From Echria macrotheca (Eukaryota; Ascomycota; Sordariomycetes; Sordariales; Schizotheciaceae), in the NCBI GenBank assembly GCA_030411725.1, contig MU839835.1:744001-808000 (forward strand): a stretch of 64,000 bases of DNA, read 5' to 3'. The translations under genes and the position numbers were made by a program. This document shows, piece by piece, positions 42,134-54,219 of this stretch. Under the pieces are notes generated by a model. The model ran no database searches, had not been told where the DNA came from, and saw nothing but the letters and a program-made list of their open reading frames with translations. The stretch's first letter is position 1. Each line of letters starts with the position of its first letter.

Positions 42134-43039
42134 TCAGAACTTCTCATTAGGAAACTGAGACATGTGAGCCGCGCTGTATCGACTGCTCCCCGTGAAGGCG
42201 GGATGCAGTGCCGTCGGCGGCCGTTGGACCGCCGGGATGATGGGGCTCGCCCGGTCGTTGAAATGATCGCTGGCCCCATGCTCGACGTCTGGGCTGAAGC
42301 CGCCGCCGCTGCCGCCCAGTGGCATGGGCGCGCTGATCTGCGGCCTGGACTTGCGGAAGTTGAGGTTCTTGGGGTTGAGCATGCGGGTGATGCGGCGAGC
42401 AGCCGACGGCCGCTCCTCCTCCTCTTTTTGCCGCAGCGAACCGCTGCCGGAACGTTGCGAGTAGTTATCGCGCGTCGGGTACGAAGTATACGAACTCGTG
42501 TCGTAGCCGGGATCCTTGAAGGCGGGCGCGGCGAGGTTTCCGTCGCTGCGGATCTGGCGGGCCGTGATGCGCTGGGACGAATCGCGGAAGACTACCGATA
42601 CGGCCATGTTGGAGACGCCAAACGTGATGGACAGAATGCCGGCCGCGAGCACCAGACGCCAGATGGGCAATCCGAGGTTGTCCTGCGCGTACGCGGGCTT
42701 GACCAGGTCGCCGAGGATCTGGCAGCCGATCATGACCATGGCGAGGCCGAGCCAGGCGAGTGAGTGAGTTGGGCTCAAGACAGGCCAGTTGTTGGCAAAG
42801 TAGTTGGAGAAGAGGTTGACCTCGGAGATGACGAGAAAGACGGAAACGCCAAAGATGAAAAAGTGGGAGATGGTATCGAAGAAGTCGAAGTGCTTAGTGA
42901 GACCCGAGATGACAATCATAGCCCAACAGGCTACCATGATGGTTCCCAGTCCGACGATGGTGAGCGCCCTCAGGGCATTGAGGATCAGGTGGCCCGATCC
43001 CCGGACCTTGGAGTTCGCACCGAGGTTGAGAATACCCAT
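42134..43039 (-). CDS. Tetraspan fungal membrane protein, function unknown
   Basis: Single coding exon of 301 residues; the start has an ideal ACCATGG context. Four hydrophobic spans lie at about 22-45 (LRALTIVGLGTIMVACWAMI), 54-75 (HFFIFGVSVFLVISEVNLF), 93-112 (LAWLGLAMVMIGCQILGDL) and 128-152 (RLVLAAGILSITFGVSNMAV). The rest is a polar tail with Arg/Lys and Ser-rich stretches, probably cytoplasmic. It resembles an uncharacterised family widespread in ascomycetes (I believe annotated DUF7598, not checked). A likely 53-nt intron in the 5' leader (43058-43110, GTAAGT donor, CCAG acceptor) lies just upstream of the start. No catalytic motif is visible. Confidence 0.78.
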   Translation of the reverse strand: MGILNLGANSKVRGSGHLILNALRALTIVGLGTIMVACWAMIVISGLTKHFDFFDTISHFFIFGVSVFLVISEVNLFSNYFANNWPVLSPTHSLAWLGLAMVMIGCQILGDLVKPAYAQDNLGLPIWRLVLAAGILSITFGVSNMAVSVVFRDSSQRITARQIRSDGNLAAPAFKDPGYDTSSYTSYPTRDNYSQRSGSGSLRQKEEEERPSAARRITRMLNPKNLNFRKSRPQISAPMPLGGSGGGFSPDVEHGASDHFNDRASPIIPAVQRPPTALHPAFTGSSRYSAAHMSQFPNEKF

Positions 43040-45121
43040 GGTGGTAGATTTGTGAGACTGGCTTTTGTTAATATGGTGTTGATATCGCATCAGCGACGGG
43101 GTCAACTTACATGAATGGAAGATTTGGGATCGAAAGCCGGCTGCCTGCAGGGACGGAGCTTGGTGGTTTATATCTGACTAGCAGATTCTGGAGTGGTCTT
43201 GGCCAGGAGATGTAGGAGAAAGGAATGAGAAGGATAGATAATAGCGGCGGAGAACGAGAGTATCAATAAGCACCAGTAACACAATAGAAACGACAATGGG
43301 CGATTCTCCTCATTGTCCACTTGCACAATGGGAGCCCTGCTGAGGAAGCAATTCACAAGGGAAGCACACTGAGAGAATAGGAAGGGAGCCTTTAAGCCTT
43401 TATTGTTCGGCCCAGAATAGGAACCGGGGAACGGCCAGGAAGAGGCCCCGATCTGAGAAAGAAATGGAACAGGGGGGCAAAGAAGGAAAGAACTGGTTCG
43501 TGGGCCCTTCTTCGACAGCGTTTCGCATCGGGCTAAACACTTTCATGCTTTTTGGACCAATGAAGCCGTAGGCGCTGGCCGGGTCTCAAGCCGGACGGCA
43601 TGCGGGAGCCGACTCCAGACAGAATCACGCCGTTTCATCAGATCGGGCAGACAGCCGGTGACTGAGGACAGCTGCTGTGGCCTCGGAATGCGACGATGGG
43701 CGATTCACAAGCCCCGGCGAGCACCACTGAGTCGCCGTCGCTGCCAGCGCATAAGGGCCCGACACAGGACCATTTCGTCCAATGGTTCCGACGGGTCCTT
43801 CAGCTCGAGGCCAGGACGACTTCTGGCCAGACAAGTCGGGCTGATACACGGTCGAGGTGACGCGTGGTGTGGGGGATGCACGGAACAGGAAAGCCATCGT
43901 CAAATCCGGCTGCGGCAGTCGGGTCGATTGGCCTGGAGCGAGCCAAGGCCCGTTTCAGGTCCTTTTAGCCTCGCATACTCCCACGACCATCTGCAAATCT
44001 TCTCTGCCTATGGCATCCCAAAGGTCGGATGGGCATTGTCCAGGCCGGGTTTTCATTTCGCTGTCGTCTTGCTCCTGTTTTGCCTGGGTTTACTCTGTTG
44101 TGCGTTATGCTTCAATGGCCCCCCTCTGTTGTCGACCCAAAGAAGGTACCGGCAATTGCCGTGACACAAACGGATTTGGGGGAGGAGACATCCGGAGCAA
44201 AGTTCAATGACAGCGGGCAGCCTCCGGGGTGCATCATCCGAATTCTGGGGATTGGGTACCCAAGTCCATGATTTCTGGAAGCCAGCAACAGGATCGACCG
44301 GCAGTGATCACCGAGGGAGAGAGAAGTCATGCGGCTAATACCGAGTAGTCTCTAGAACATTTCCGAACCTGGAAAGCATCGCAAGCAACTGTATCAAAAG
44401 GGTTCGCATCCGAAAATCAAAAAGAGCGATCCCTCGTGACAAATTGCAGGACCGTCATTGCCCGACTCTGAGGGTATTCGCAAGCGGGCTTCGAGGAGCG
44501 CCTTCTCACGTGCCCCGCATCCGCGGCTAACTGGCGGGTATCGGCTCTTGGCATTGAACACCGATGACAGCAACATATCAAGCAGCCACAGCCAGTCAGT
44601 GCTCTCATAGCGCTTATATCGGTTCCCGTTTAGAAACAGAGGAACTGAATGGTAGATATCTCGCCGCCATCAAGATTGCAGTGTGAGAAAGTGGAACTTT
44701 AGACGCTAGGGCAGTGGGAAAGCGTGGAAAAATAACCGCTAGCCGCTGCGCGTCTAATTAGGAATTCGAGCCATGTTATTGGTTGCACACATCAGCCCTT
44801 GTCCGATTCTAGGCGCTTCTGCGGGGAGTGGGACAGCTGCTTTGCCCACAGCTCGCCTCCCGCCTCGCGCCCTGAGCGGCGGCGGCCTCCAAACGGGCTG
44901 AGCTCGCCCTCAAATTTCTGACCGCATCCTTTCTCTTTTCTTACTCTCACACGCGCGATTATACTAGCCCGGGTGACAACCGAAACAAACAAAGCCAAAC
45001 CAATCGCAAACCGAGTTGATTCTTCTTTTTTTTTCTCGTTGCGACCTTAAGCGGGCGTCTACCAACCAAAAGACTGAACCTCACCGGAGGCCGGCGGAAG
45101 AAGGGAAAACAAAGATCCAGC
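43040..45121. other. Divergent intergenic region between tetraspan and SERF genes
   Basis: About 2.1 kb with both promoters expected at the ends. The A/C-rich stretch just before 45122 fits the SERF leader. No coding sequence is supported. Confidence 0.5.
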
Positions 45122-45765
45122 ATGGCCCGCGGCAATCAGCGCGACAAGGCCCGCGAGGCCAATCTCAAGAAGCAAGCTGCCATGGTGAGCTTCCTCAACA
45201 CCACTTGAGTCCCCACACGCACCTATCCACACACCTACCTACCTACCTGTCCACCCTCTCCCGTCCAACCGTCCCGGCGCCGTCCTAACGGCTCCCCACA
45301 TCCAACGTCCTCCGCCCCCAATCGCCGGCACCCGGTCCCAGCACCGGGAATTTGATGAACCGGATCTTTGGTTCCGGCACGCAGGCGGACGGGCGGACGG
45401 GTGGACATGGGGAGGGGGCGGCTGGTCTCGCCAAACTAGGCGGTTACGAGGGGGGGGGAGGGTGGCAGGCACAGACACCTAAAAGACAAAAAGAGAGAGA
45501 GGCACAGTTCCGGCTGACTCTTGGGTTTTTTTCTTTTCTTTCTGGGAAATGTAGAAGAAGGCAAACAACAAGAGCGGAACCGAGATGGCTCGCGAGAAGG
45601 AGGCCGCGGCCGAGAAGATGAGGCAAAAGCAAGCTGCCGGTATGTTTGTCGTTCCTCTCCAGCAAGAAACCATGAATGGTGTTGACGCGTGAGTTAACCA
45701 CACACACAGCCGACGCAAAGAGAGCAGCAGAAGCGGAAGCGGCCGCAAAAGCAAAGGGCAAGTAA
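45122..45765 (+). CDS. SERF / 4F5 family small basic protein
   Basis: Three exons, 45122-45184, 45555-45639 and 45710-45765, giving 67 residues, a normal length for the family. The N terminus MARGNQRDKAREANLKKQA is the 4F5/SERF signature; the remainder is Lys/Ala/Glu-rich (MAREKEAAAEKMRQKQA, AAEAEAAAKAKGK). Intron 1 is 370 nt and contains a (ccta)n run and a G-rich stretch; intron 2 is 70 nt. Each piece is too short to stand out alone, but splicing joins them in frame. SERF homologues promote amyloid aggregation in animals and bind RNA; the role in fungi is unclear. Confidence 0.85.
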
Positions 45766-47520
45766 AAACTTCGACGACGGGGTTAGGTCCGTGTGTGGCG
45801 ATTATCACATCAAACCGACGATGGTGACACACCGGTTTTTACTGTTATCCGACCGTTATCTCTTGTCAGAAGCTCTTCTCCAGTGCATTCCATCTAGACG
45901 GCGTCCATTACCGACTACAAACGATTTCTGGAGTGGCAAATATCACTTGAGCCCGAAACTCCCCGGGCAGGCGGATATCGAGACTCTTATCGATTTGCCT
46001 ACTGGTGGCCTCTTGAACCGGTGTGGACGGATCTTCCCCCCGATCGGAAAAAGAAAAACAAATCATCTGTTGGAACGGAGAAAACCCACGCCGAACTCTT
46101 TCCTATGTGGTCGTTTACTATTTATCATTGTGCAAGTTTAGCATGGAGGAGCAGTTTGGGTGCTGGGGCTGGCGTCGAACGGGTGGGCGGAGGGCATACC
46201 AAGGGGCGCAGACATTTTTTTGGCCTTTTAGAGGCTTTTTTAATATCCTTATTTAAATCGTTTCTACAGCAGCGCTGCTCTGTCTTCTATTGTAGGCCGT
46301 TTCGTGTGTGAGTGCCGTATATTTTGCAAGGTCTGTTCTGTGTGGGTGTGGTAGCATATCGACATTGGAGAAAGCGTCAGGAGAGAGAAGGCCGTGTCCT
46401 GGACGACTGGGTCATTCTTTCGCGAGGCAACCGAAGCAGCACTACAATAATTCTTTCTTGACAAGTCTTGAATTAGGTCTAGGGCGGGAAGGGAAGAAAG
46501 GAACGTATCCCCCCTGCTTGCCCCTGGTCTGCTGGCTGCCGAACTAAATACATTTATCGACGTTCTCGCGAACCTTCCTCCCTTCTCTTCATCCTCGAGA
46601 CATATCTCCGAGTATAGTATCCAAAGATCACCGCCGTCGCCGTTTCTGCTTCCTGGCCAGTTCATAGTCGCACGGGGCAAGCTTTGCCGCGTCACCGCTC
46701 CAGTCCAGTCCGGGCACCAGTGTTCAGCTAAACGCCATTGACGGACGGCTTCGATGGTGTTGGTAGACACGTAGGACGGACGGTCGGATTGACGGACGGA
46801 CGGACGGATGGATGGGCGACAGACTATTTATGACGATGCTGGATATCTAGGAAGAAGTACAGCGGCGGCGGCGACGGCGACGACAACCTTGAATACACAT
46901 TGTAGCTCTGACAGATGACCTCGAATAATACTCCAGATAACAAACCAAGAATGCGGGAGATGTATATATGTATACACCCTGTGGCCAGACTAGGTTATGT
47001 AGGTATGCGGCATGCTAGGTAGCTAGGTATAGGAGAATCAATGATACCTCCCTTATCTGCCTGACATAGGTGCCTAACCCTCTGCGACAATCAAAAGTAA
47101 TCCACAAGCAGTACGTCAAGCACGGCAAAGGACAAGCGAAAACTGTCATCATGATTCCTATATTACCATTTTCTTTCTTTCTGCATCCAAAAACTTCTCA
47201 TATGCAAACCAGTCATATGAATCTTTAAGAAAAAAGACACCGCCCCCTTTCCGGTCTCGACTCTTCTCCCATCCCCATCGACTCCCCGGCCCACTAAAGG
47301 AAAGGGAGGGCGACATGAGAAATGGAAACAGAGAAGAATAAATCTACAAGGGCAAATTTGGTATTTCCTCCTGCCCGCCTGCCACCTAACAGCCCCCGTC
47401 TTTCGGTCACTCTCTGCCCGAGAGGAATACAACACACCCTCCAGGAGAAAAAAAAAAGAGTTATATAAAAAAGAAGTTCTCGTCCCCGACGTATGGGTAT
47501 TTACACCACATGACCTTTCC
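45766..47520. other. Convergent 3' region of SERF and cupredoxin genes
   Basis: No gene recognised. A (gacg)n-like microsatellite grading into gatg repeats lies at about 46771-46815, and a cggcgg/cgacgg tract at about 46862-46883. The AT-rich stretch around 46960-47060 has several tatgtat and aggta runs. Confidence 0.5.
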
Positions 47521-48644
47521 TTATCTCCTCGCGGGCGCAGGCATGGCAGCCATGGGAATGCCGCCGGGGATGCCGCCAAATTGACCATTCCCTTGGGCGT
47601 TGGACGGGAATGAGGACGAGTCAAAGTTGCAGCTGACCGCGCAGACGCACTGGCCGTCAGCTCCAATCGTGCCAGTGCCCACGGCAACACCCGAGGCGGC
47701 GGCGCCGCTAGGAACGACACCCGAAGCAGCAGGGGCGGCGACTGGGGGAGCAAGAGCCGGAGAACCACCAGCGGCAGGAGGAGCCGCCGCCGGAGGAGCA
47801 CCACCAGCAGCCGGGGTACCGCCAGTGATGGCGCTGCCGCCGCCGTTACCCTTCTGGGCAATGGCCATCGCCTGGAACATGGCTTGCGTCTTCGCGGCGG
47901 TGGGGTTGATGGAAAAGGTCATGCCCTTGCCGCAGTGGTTGGCTTGACGGCAGTAGAACCCTATTTGCTGGTCAGACAAGAGCCAGTCGAAGAGACGGGA
48001 AGAAACTTACACAGAGGAGTGCTGACCATGACTTGCATGGCGACCTGCGGAGGGGGGTTTATCGTGTTGTTGGGGTTGGCCTGGAAGCCAGAATCCATGC
48101 CACCGGCGAGCGGGTCGCAAGGAGTGTCGAAGGCCGACTGCGTGACGGTGTGGTTCTGGCTCAAGAAGGTGAAGATGACGGTATCACCAGGAGTTGCCAC
48201 CAGCTCAACAGGGCTGAATTGGAGACCCGTGGGCCCGCCGACAGTGACGCTGTGAGTGGCACCGGGACCGGCAGCCACCGGCGACGCACCGGCAGCCTCG
48301 GTCGGAGAAGCGGCAATCTGGCCAGGGGCGGTGGCCACCGGAGCAACAGTCCCAGCGGCACCCTGGACGGTTTCCGTCACGGTGACGGTCTGAGCCTGGT
48401 TCAGGACGGTTGTCGCAGCACCACCGCCGACGTTGACCCAGAGAAGGTTGATCTGGACGCCCGAACCGGCATTGAGACCGAACAGCCTCTGCAACTCTGC
48501 AATCTCCACCTGCGAGGCCGCCACGCCGTTGATCGAAGAAACCGAGCCCCGGTTGGGCTCTCGTCGGATGGGGGCGACCTTGTGAACCGACTTTCCAACC
48601 ACCAAATGGGCCACGCCCAGCGTCAACACTGCTGAGAACTTCAT
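47521..48644 (-). CDS. Secreted cupredoxin-domain protein
   Basis: Two exons, 48011-48644 and 47521-47960, with a 50-nt intron (GTAAGT...ATAG), giving 357 residues. A signal peptide (MKFSAVLTLGVAHLVVG) and a propeptide-like region come first, then a Thr/Val/Ala linker. The cupredoxin fold spans about 130-227. The type 1 copper ligands are all present: His165 (SQNHTVTQ), Cys215, His220 and Met225 (WFYCRQANHCGKGM). The junction falls right before the Cys ligand (PL|WFYC), a position that supports the model. The C-terminal 130 residues are Ala/Pro/Gly-rich with two Cys (CVCAVSC) and end in ...PAPARR without a GPI anchor signal. Such extracellular plastocyanin-like proteins are common in ascomycete secretomes; electron-transfer partner unknown. 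Confidence 0.88.
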
Positions 48645-50664
48645 TTTTTATGCTGTATTATCGACGTCCGAAAGGCGGATACGGCAGACAGTACGGAAAG
48701 AGGTGAATACGGCGGTCGGAATAGGTATTCTGGATGCCTTGGCGAGTCCCTGCTCGTGAGAAGCGAAAGTTGCAAGAAAAGAATGGAAATAATGAGCGAA
48801 CAGACACACACACAGAAGGCAACAACAGGAATAGAGATGAGAAAGGAACGGGAGAGGAAACAAGGCCATTCTTGTGGGAAGGGCCAGGACGGCGGGGCTT
48901 AAATGGGAGCATGATGATCGATGGCGGCACCCGAGCAGCGGTCTCAGCATCCCGGCCGGGACAGGGAAGACAAGTGAAGAGGGGGTGGTCTCGAAACGGG
49001 CTGGAGGGCATCGCCGTGCCAGCGCGACATCGCCTCCTTGCACGGCGTCGACAGCGTCCGCTTGGAGGCTGGGCAGCCACCCGCTGTGGAGCGGAGTTCA
49101 GGGTCCCAGGTGCTGTCGCTCTGCGCGAAGCAGTGATGCCGGCGCGGGCGGCAGGGCATCGGTGGTCCTTGGCTGTGACTTCGGGGCGGAGGGTCAGGAG
49201 AAAACCTGTGACACTTTCGTCTCAGAATCGTGTTTGGCATTCGGCCAAGCGAGGAAAGGTTCGTTGCTCTGACCCCGCGAATTGGGACGAGAGTGGGGCT
49301 AACCGCAACCTCACGCCGCCTGTGATTGGCTGGCAACGGTGCAGGGAGCAATCGGTTCCTGAGCCGTCAGGCCTTGGCATCGCAGTCCGTCTCCTTGAAC
49401 CTCAACTCATCTCATTGCTGGCAGCAGTGGGCGACACCTAGCAACTCTGGGTCCCTAGCTTGCGGTGACAGTGATAGCTTTTGACTTTTTTTTTAGCGGT
49501 TATTCTTCGTATAAACTTCCGCCAACCAAAAAGGGGCAAGTCCGTCCAAAGCGCTTAGAAAGGTACCTGTTGGCACAGGCAAAACTGGCCCCCAGCGATA
49601 GTGGTATTCAACGACCGCCCCTTTCCTTGTCCCGGTGGGCCGCTTTGGTTTCGACGCTTTTGCCCAGAGGAAACATTGGGTATCCTAGAAGAAACCAAGA
49701 GCACTGCCTTCCGCTTCTTAAACTTCCGAACCCTATCTGCCCAGTGAACAAAAAGGGGGGCGACGTAATGCGGCTCTCCCGCACGAATTATGGGCGATTG
49801 GCGTCTGACTGTATGAGGCTCTGCAGGAACACGTGCATCCCGACGGCGAGATCCGAGTTTTTGCTGTGCCCTCGGGTTCGATCTCGCATTTAGGGTTCTT
49901 ACCCAGTGACGACAACAGATGTGCGCAAACGTGTTAACCATCCAATCATGAAAACCCCTATCGCCGCCCTCACATGTGGGACCGTTGAATAGGACGCCAC
50001 ACCCATCTCGTAGGTAGGCCGCCGGTCACAAGATATGAGCCAAGACGACCGGATGGAACTTTGAGCTCTCGGTATGGTGCATGAAACAAATCAAACGGAT
50101 CAACCAGGATAGCTGGGAGCCAGAAAATAGGCAGGATTTTGGCAGGAAAGCCAAGTCGCACCCAGTCCCAGCCGAAAGGGCACGCAAGCCGGACGTCCAC
50201 CGCATCCGGCACCCGGTGGGCTACATGGGACTGGGCGGGCGACTGGGGGACGGGAGATGCCATGATGGACGGAAAGACCGGATGACGGACATGGCTTTCC
50301 GTTATCGTGGCAGTCGAGGAGACAGATAGGCTTGAAGATGCTGGGAGGTCACACATGCCATGTGGAAGCTCAGACAAGGAAGAACTCGTAGCCGTAGTAA
50401 AATTGGCGTCCTGGAACACAGGCTGTCGCAGGATGGTTGCTTTGACGTCGATCTCGTCTTATCCGGGCGCTGGTGGGGTGATAAAAAGTCCAGACTCTTG
50501 GAGCTGCCCCACCCCACCAGTGGGAGCCCTCTGTGCGGGGGCGTTGACTGCTAACTAACAGCACCTCCAATCGCTGGGCCCGGCTGCTGTTAACGGCCCA
50601 AGGCTTCTGAGAACAATGCACGAGGCTGATCAGTCTATTAAGCTTATTCTCGAGAGCTTTTGCT
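48645..50664. other. Intergenic region between cupredoxin and SMN genes
   Basis: It contains the cupredoxin promoter near 48.7 kb and the SMN 3' flank near 50.6 kb. The plus-strand frame at 48734-49441 and others have no recognisable domain. No RNA gene is supported. Confidence 0.5.
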
Positions 50665-51479
50665 TCATTGCTGAGCCTTCTGTTTGCCCTCATAAAGTCC
50701 AGTATAGTATCCTGTTTGCCAAGTTAGCAGACTCGCTTCCACAACTTGTGGGCTGACCATACCTGCGTAGTACCAAGACATCAACAGTCTCTTGAGGTCT
50801 TCATCCTGGACTATCAACTCATTTAGCGTCCTGTCAGGATAGCGAGGTTGTGAGATACTTACCGGACCCCAGAACCATCTGTGGTGCCATCACCGGGATC
50901 CCTGGTGCTTGTTCAGCTTCATCCTGCGAACCCAAAGTCTGTCAGTTCGGTGTGTTTAACCAAAAGGGCAAGAGTTGAGACAGGAGGAGGAGGAGGGGAA
51001 TGTTTCATGCCAAGCTTTTCCGATCTGCCAGGATTGACGCTGGGGATATGGGTTGCAAAGAGCTTTGACGAGAGAGTCGTCAATAGGCTGTTTGATCGGC
51101 CGTACCTTGATTGCATCTTGGGAAGATTCGCTGTCTATTCCCGTGCCTGTTTCGTCGCTCTTCCGCTCTGGTGGTGGACCCTCTGTTTCAGGCTTGGCAT
51201 TCCGCCCGGGATTCCTGAGACGATCGTGAGCAGGGCAGCATACCAACTTCCAGGATTCCGGCGTCCTTACTCTCTTTCGGCCCGTAGGATATCCTCGACT
51301 GCGCCTCCTATTGCGTGTATGCTGTGATATTTCTGAGATGCAGCGTCAGTTGGGACGCGCAAGCAGTCCGGATGGTGGGTGCGCCTCACCTTGTACTCGT
51401 CCACAGCATGGTTCCACGAGTCGACGAGGGCAGAGTCATCCCAAATCTCTTCGTATGTCTGCTCCTTCTCGACGTCCAT
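50665..51479 (-). CDS. smn1: Survival motor neuron (SMN) protein, Tudor-less fungal type
   Basis: Six small exons: 51390-51479, 51271-51332, 51106-51214, 50863-50923, 50763-50810, 50665-50711, giving 138 residues. The N-terminal Gemin2-binding helix is clear (EEIWDDSALVDSWNHAVDEY followed by KKYHSI). The C-terminal YG box is equally clear (LLMSWYYAGYYTGLYEG), with its glycine-zipper spacing for oligomerisation. Between them is an acidic, Pro-rich linker, with no Tudor domain, as in fission yeast Smn1. The protein should act with Gemin2 in cytoplasmic assembly of Sm rings on spliceosomal snRNAs. Exon 4 could start 15 nt earlier (50938), adding five residues. Intron 1 is 57 nt and stop-free; intron 4's acceptor (TTGATAG) was chosen because it yields GSVQDEDLK in frame. 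Divergent from the kinase gene at 52243. Confidence 0.85.
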
Positions 51480-52242
51480 GGCGCGTCTGGGTATCGGTGT
51501 CGACTGCAAAAGCGGGTCGGTGTTGTTAAGGGTTGAACTTCGCGGGTGATGACAGAAATTTGCACTCGATGTTGTTTTAGGCAGGCACCCATGCGATCCA
51601 TCAACTCGCATCAACCTCAACTCTATCTTTCTGCTCAGAGCACATGCTCAGGTTTTCGCAATGAAATTGAGCCTATTGAGCAGATAATGAATCAACAACT
51701 GATTACTAGACAGTGTAATTGGCTCAGTTTGGAATCAACGTTCGGTGTAAACCGTACCCGAACCACCGTCTTGACAGGCAGGAGTCGTGCTTTCTCATAT
51801 CCCAAGTCCCAACACAACACCATGGCTTCCTCAGAAACGTCGCAATGCCCTTGAAAGCAGCGTAGAGCATCAGATCGAGGCGTATCGATGGATACCGGTC
51901 ATATCCCGACACAACCACTCCCATTCATAGCGAAGCGAGTAGACTTGTACCCGTCGCACACACCCATCCTCTTAAATGAGGAGACTTATCCGAATTTATT
52001 TTGGCGCATCAAGCTTCGACGTCGGAGCTACTTAGATGGGCATCTCACCGACAACAAGAGCATCCTGTTGAGAGGGGCCTAGAGAAAGGTGGGACCCAGA
52101 ATTACCCCTCCATGCACCGCGTTCGGAGACTCGAAAAAGAAGGTTAGAAATAGACCTTCTCTTCTTCAAAGGCATCTATCCATCTTCCCATACCGACTTT
52201 CTTAAGGCGATAAAGCCAGCGTGATCTAGCGGACACAGAGCA
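51480..52242. promoter_or_regulatory. Shared divergent promoter region of SMN and FGGY kinase genes
   Basis: Start codons of the two genes face away from each other about 760 bp apart. The region is AT-richer than the coding flanks. I do not recognise specific sites or an additional gene. Confidence 0.5.
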
Positions 52243-54219
52243 ATGTCGTAAGTGACGTAACAACACCAAACTTGGGGTGCTGACAGTTAAAGCAGGACAT
52301 CACAGGTAAGTGGGGTAATGGGAAGCGCAACTACATACAGCTCGACGACTTATTCCCTAGGACCACTTCATCGGCATCGATGCTGGCACGGGCTCGGCTA
52401 GGGCGTGCATCATTGACGCAACTGGAGATATCAAGGCCCTTGCCTCCCAAGATATCCAGCTGTGGCATCCCGATGCGTACGGAGGCGCTCACTATGTCTG
52501 TTCCCCGTCTTCTTTTCTATAGCCAATGCTGATGGCATTGATAGGAGCAATCGACTACCGATATCTGGAGAAGTATCTCTGTATGTGTAAAGAAGGTAGT
52601 TGCCGAGGCAAAGGTCGACCCAGCCACCATCAAGGGGCTGGGGTTCGATGCCACATGCTCCCTCGCCGTCTTCACCCACGACACGAACGAGCCTGTGCCA
52701 GTCACCGGTCCGGACTTCACCAACGATGGAAACGACCGGAACGTCATTCTCTGGCTGGACCACCGTCCGCTCGCCGAAACAGAGAAGATCAACAACACCA
52801 AGCACAACCTCCTCCGCTACGTGGGAGGCACCATGAGTGTCGAGATGGAGATACCCAAAATCCTCTGGCTGAAGAACAACATGCCTCCCGAGCTGTTTGA
52901 CCGGTGCAAGTTCTATGACCTCGCAGATGCTCTGACCCGTATGGCAACAGGTGACGAGGCGAGAAGCTTTTGCAGCACCGTCTGCAAACAGGGGTACGTC
53001 CCAGTTGGCGTCGATGGCAGTGTCAAGGGCTGGCAGGAGGACTTTTACCATACCATTGGCCTCGGTGACTTGGTAAAGGATGACTATAGACGGATGGGCG
53101 GCGTCAACGGGGTGGTGAGCCCTTTTCATTGCCAGTCTCTTGGCTAAGAAAGTGACGGCTAACATCTGGTAGAACGGCTTGTATCTGAGCGCTGGTGAGC
53201 TGGTCGGGGGCTTATCCCACAAAGCCGCTGAGACCCTCGGTCTGCCCGCCGGGATTGCTGTCGGAAGTGGTGTTATAGACGCCTACGCCGGATGGATCGG
53301 AACGGTCGGTGCCAAGGTCAAGCTGAGCCGTGACGCCCTCGACGACAGTGTTCCGCCAAATGATGCCTCGCAGGCCTTTACTCGGCTAGCATTAGTTGCT
53401 GGGACCTCGACTTGCCATTTGGCCATGTCGAGAGACCCTGTTTTCGTGCCTGGCGTCTGGGGCCCGTACCGAGATGTCTTGATTCCTGGGTTCTGGATGG
53501 CCGAGGGAGGTCAATCTGCTACTGGAGAGCTCATGAAACACATGCTTGAAACGCACCCGGCGTACCAAGATACAGTCAAGGAAGCCGAGGGCGCTGGCAA
53601 GAATATCTACGATTTTCTCAATGACCACCTGAAGCACCTGGCCAAAAAGACACAGGCGCCATCCATCTCGTACCTGGGTCGCCACTTCTTCTTCTACGGC
53701 GATCTCTGGGGAAACCGATCTCCCATCGCCGATCCCAACATGCGCGGAGCCGTGATCGGGTTGAGCAATGACAAGAGCAAAGACAGCATAGCGGTCTTGT
53801 ACTACTCGACGATGGAATTCATCGCTCTCCAGACGCGGCAGATCATCGAGACGATGAACAAGGCGGGGCATACTATCTCGAGCATCTTCATGTCGGGAAG
53901 CCAATGCCAGAACGAGATTCTGATGGATTTGATCGCTACGGCATGCGATATGCCGGTCCTCATTCCCCGGTATGTCAACGCCGCTGTTGTTCACGGGGCA
54001 GCTATGCTAGGGGCGAAGGCGGCGACCGCGAGGGATGACGGGGTGACGGAACCGCTTTGGGACATCATGGATCGAATGAGCAAGCCAGGCAAGGTGGTTT
54101 GGTCCCGGGGCGATCCGGCCGAGAAGAAGCTCTTGGACGCAAAGTACAGCGTCTTTCTGGACCAGTGTCGGACGCAGCAGGAGTACCGTAGGAGAATTGA
54201 TGATGCGATCAGGGGGTGA
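52243..54219 (+). CDS. FGGY-family carbohydrate kinase (D-ribulokinase type)
   Basis: Five exons, 52243-52247, 52296-52305, 52361-52495, 52545-53114 and 53173-54219, giving 588 residues. The first two exons are 5 and 10 nt; together they encode only the first five residues (MSTSQ), so the start rests on frame and splice consensus. The ATP-binding N-terminal motif is FIGIDAGTGSARACI (residues 8-22). Other family features are the LGFDATCSLAVF segment, LWLDHR, the catalytic-base motif GVIDAYAGWIG with Asp276, and GSQCQNEILMDLIA in the C-terminal domain. The sequence is closest in type to yeast YDR109C and human FGGY, which phosphorylate D-ribulose, possibly as a metabolite-repair step; activity here is inferred. 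The acceptor of exon 4 (TTGATAG|GAGCAATCG) was preferred over an earlier AG because it restores EQSTTDIW. Confidence 0.85.

Noticed and set aside
46771..46815. gacg/gatg repeats considered as a minisatellite or element end
   Set aside because: Ordinary microsatellite without terminal inverted repeats or target duplications.
49465..49893. Possible small gene, and a B-box-like ggttcgatctc near 49876
   Set aside because: The protein has no recognisable feature. The B-box-like string lacks a matching T stem, D arm and acceptor, so it is not a tRNA.
53392..53994. 200-residue minus-strand frame
   Set aside because: Antisense to the FGGY kinase catalytic region, no independent support.
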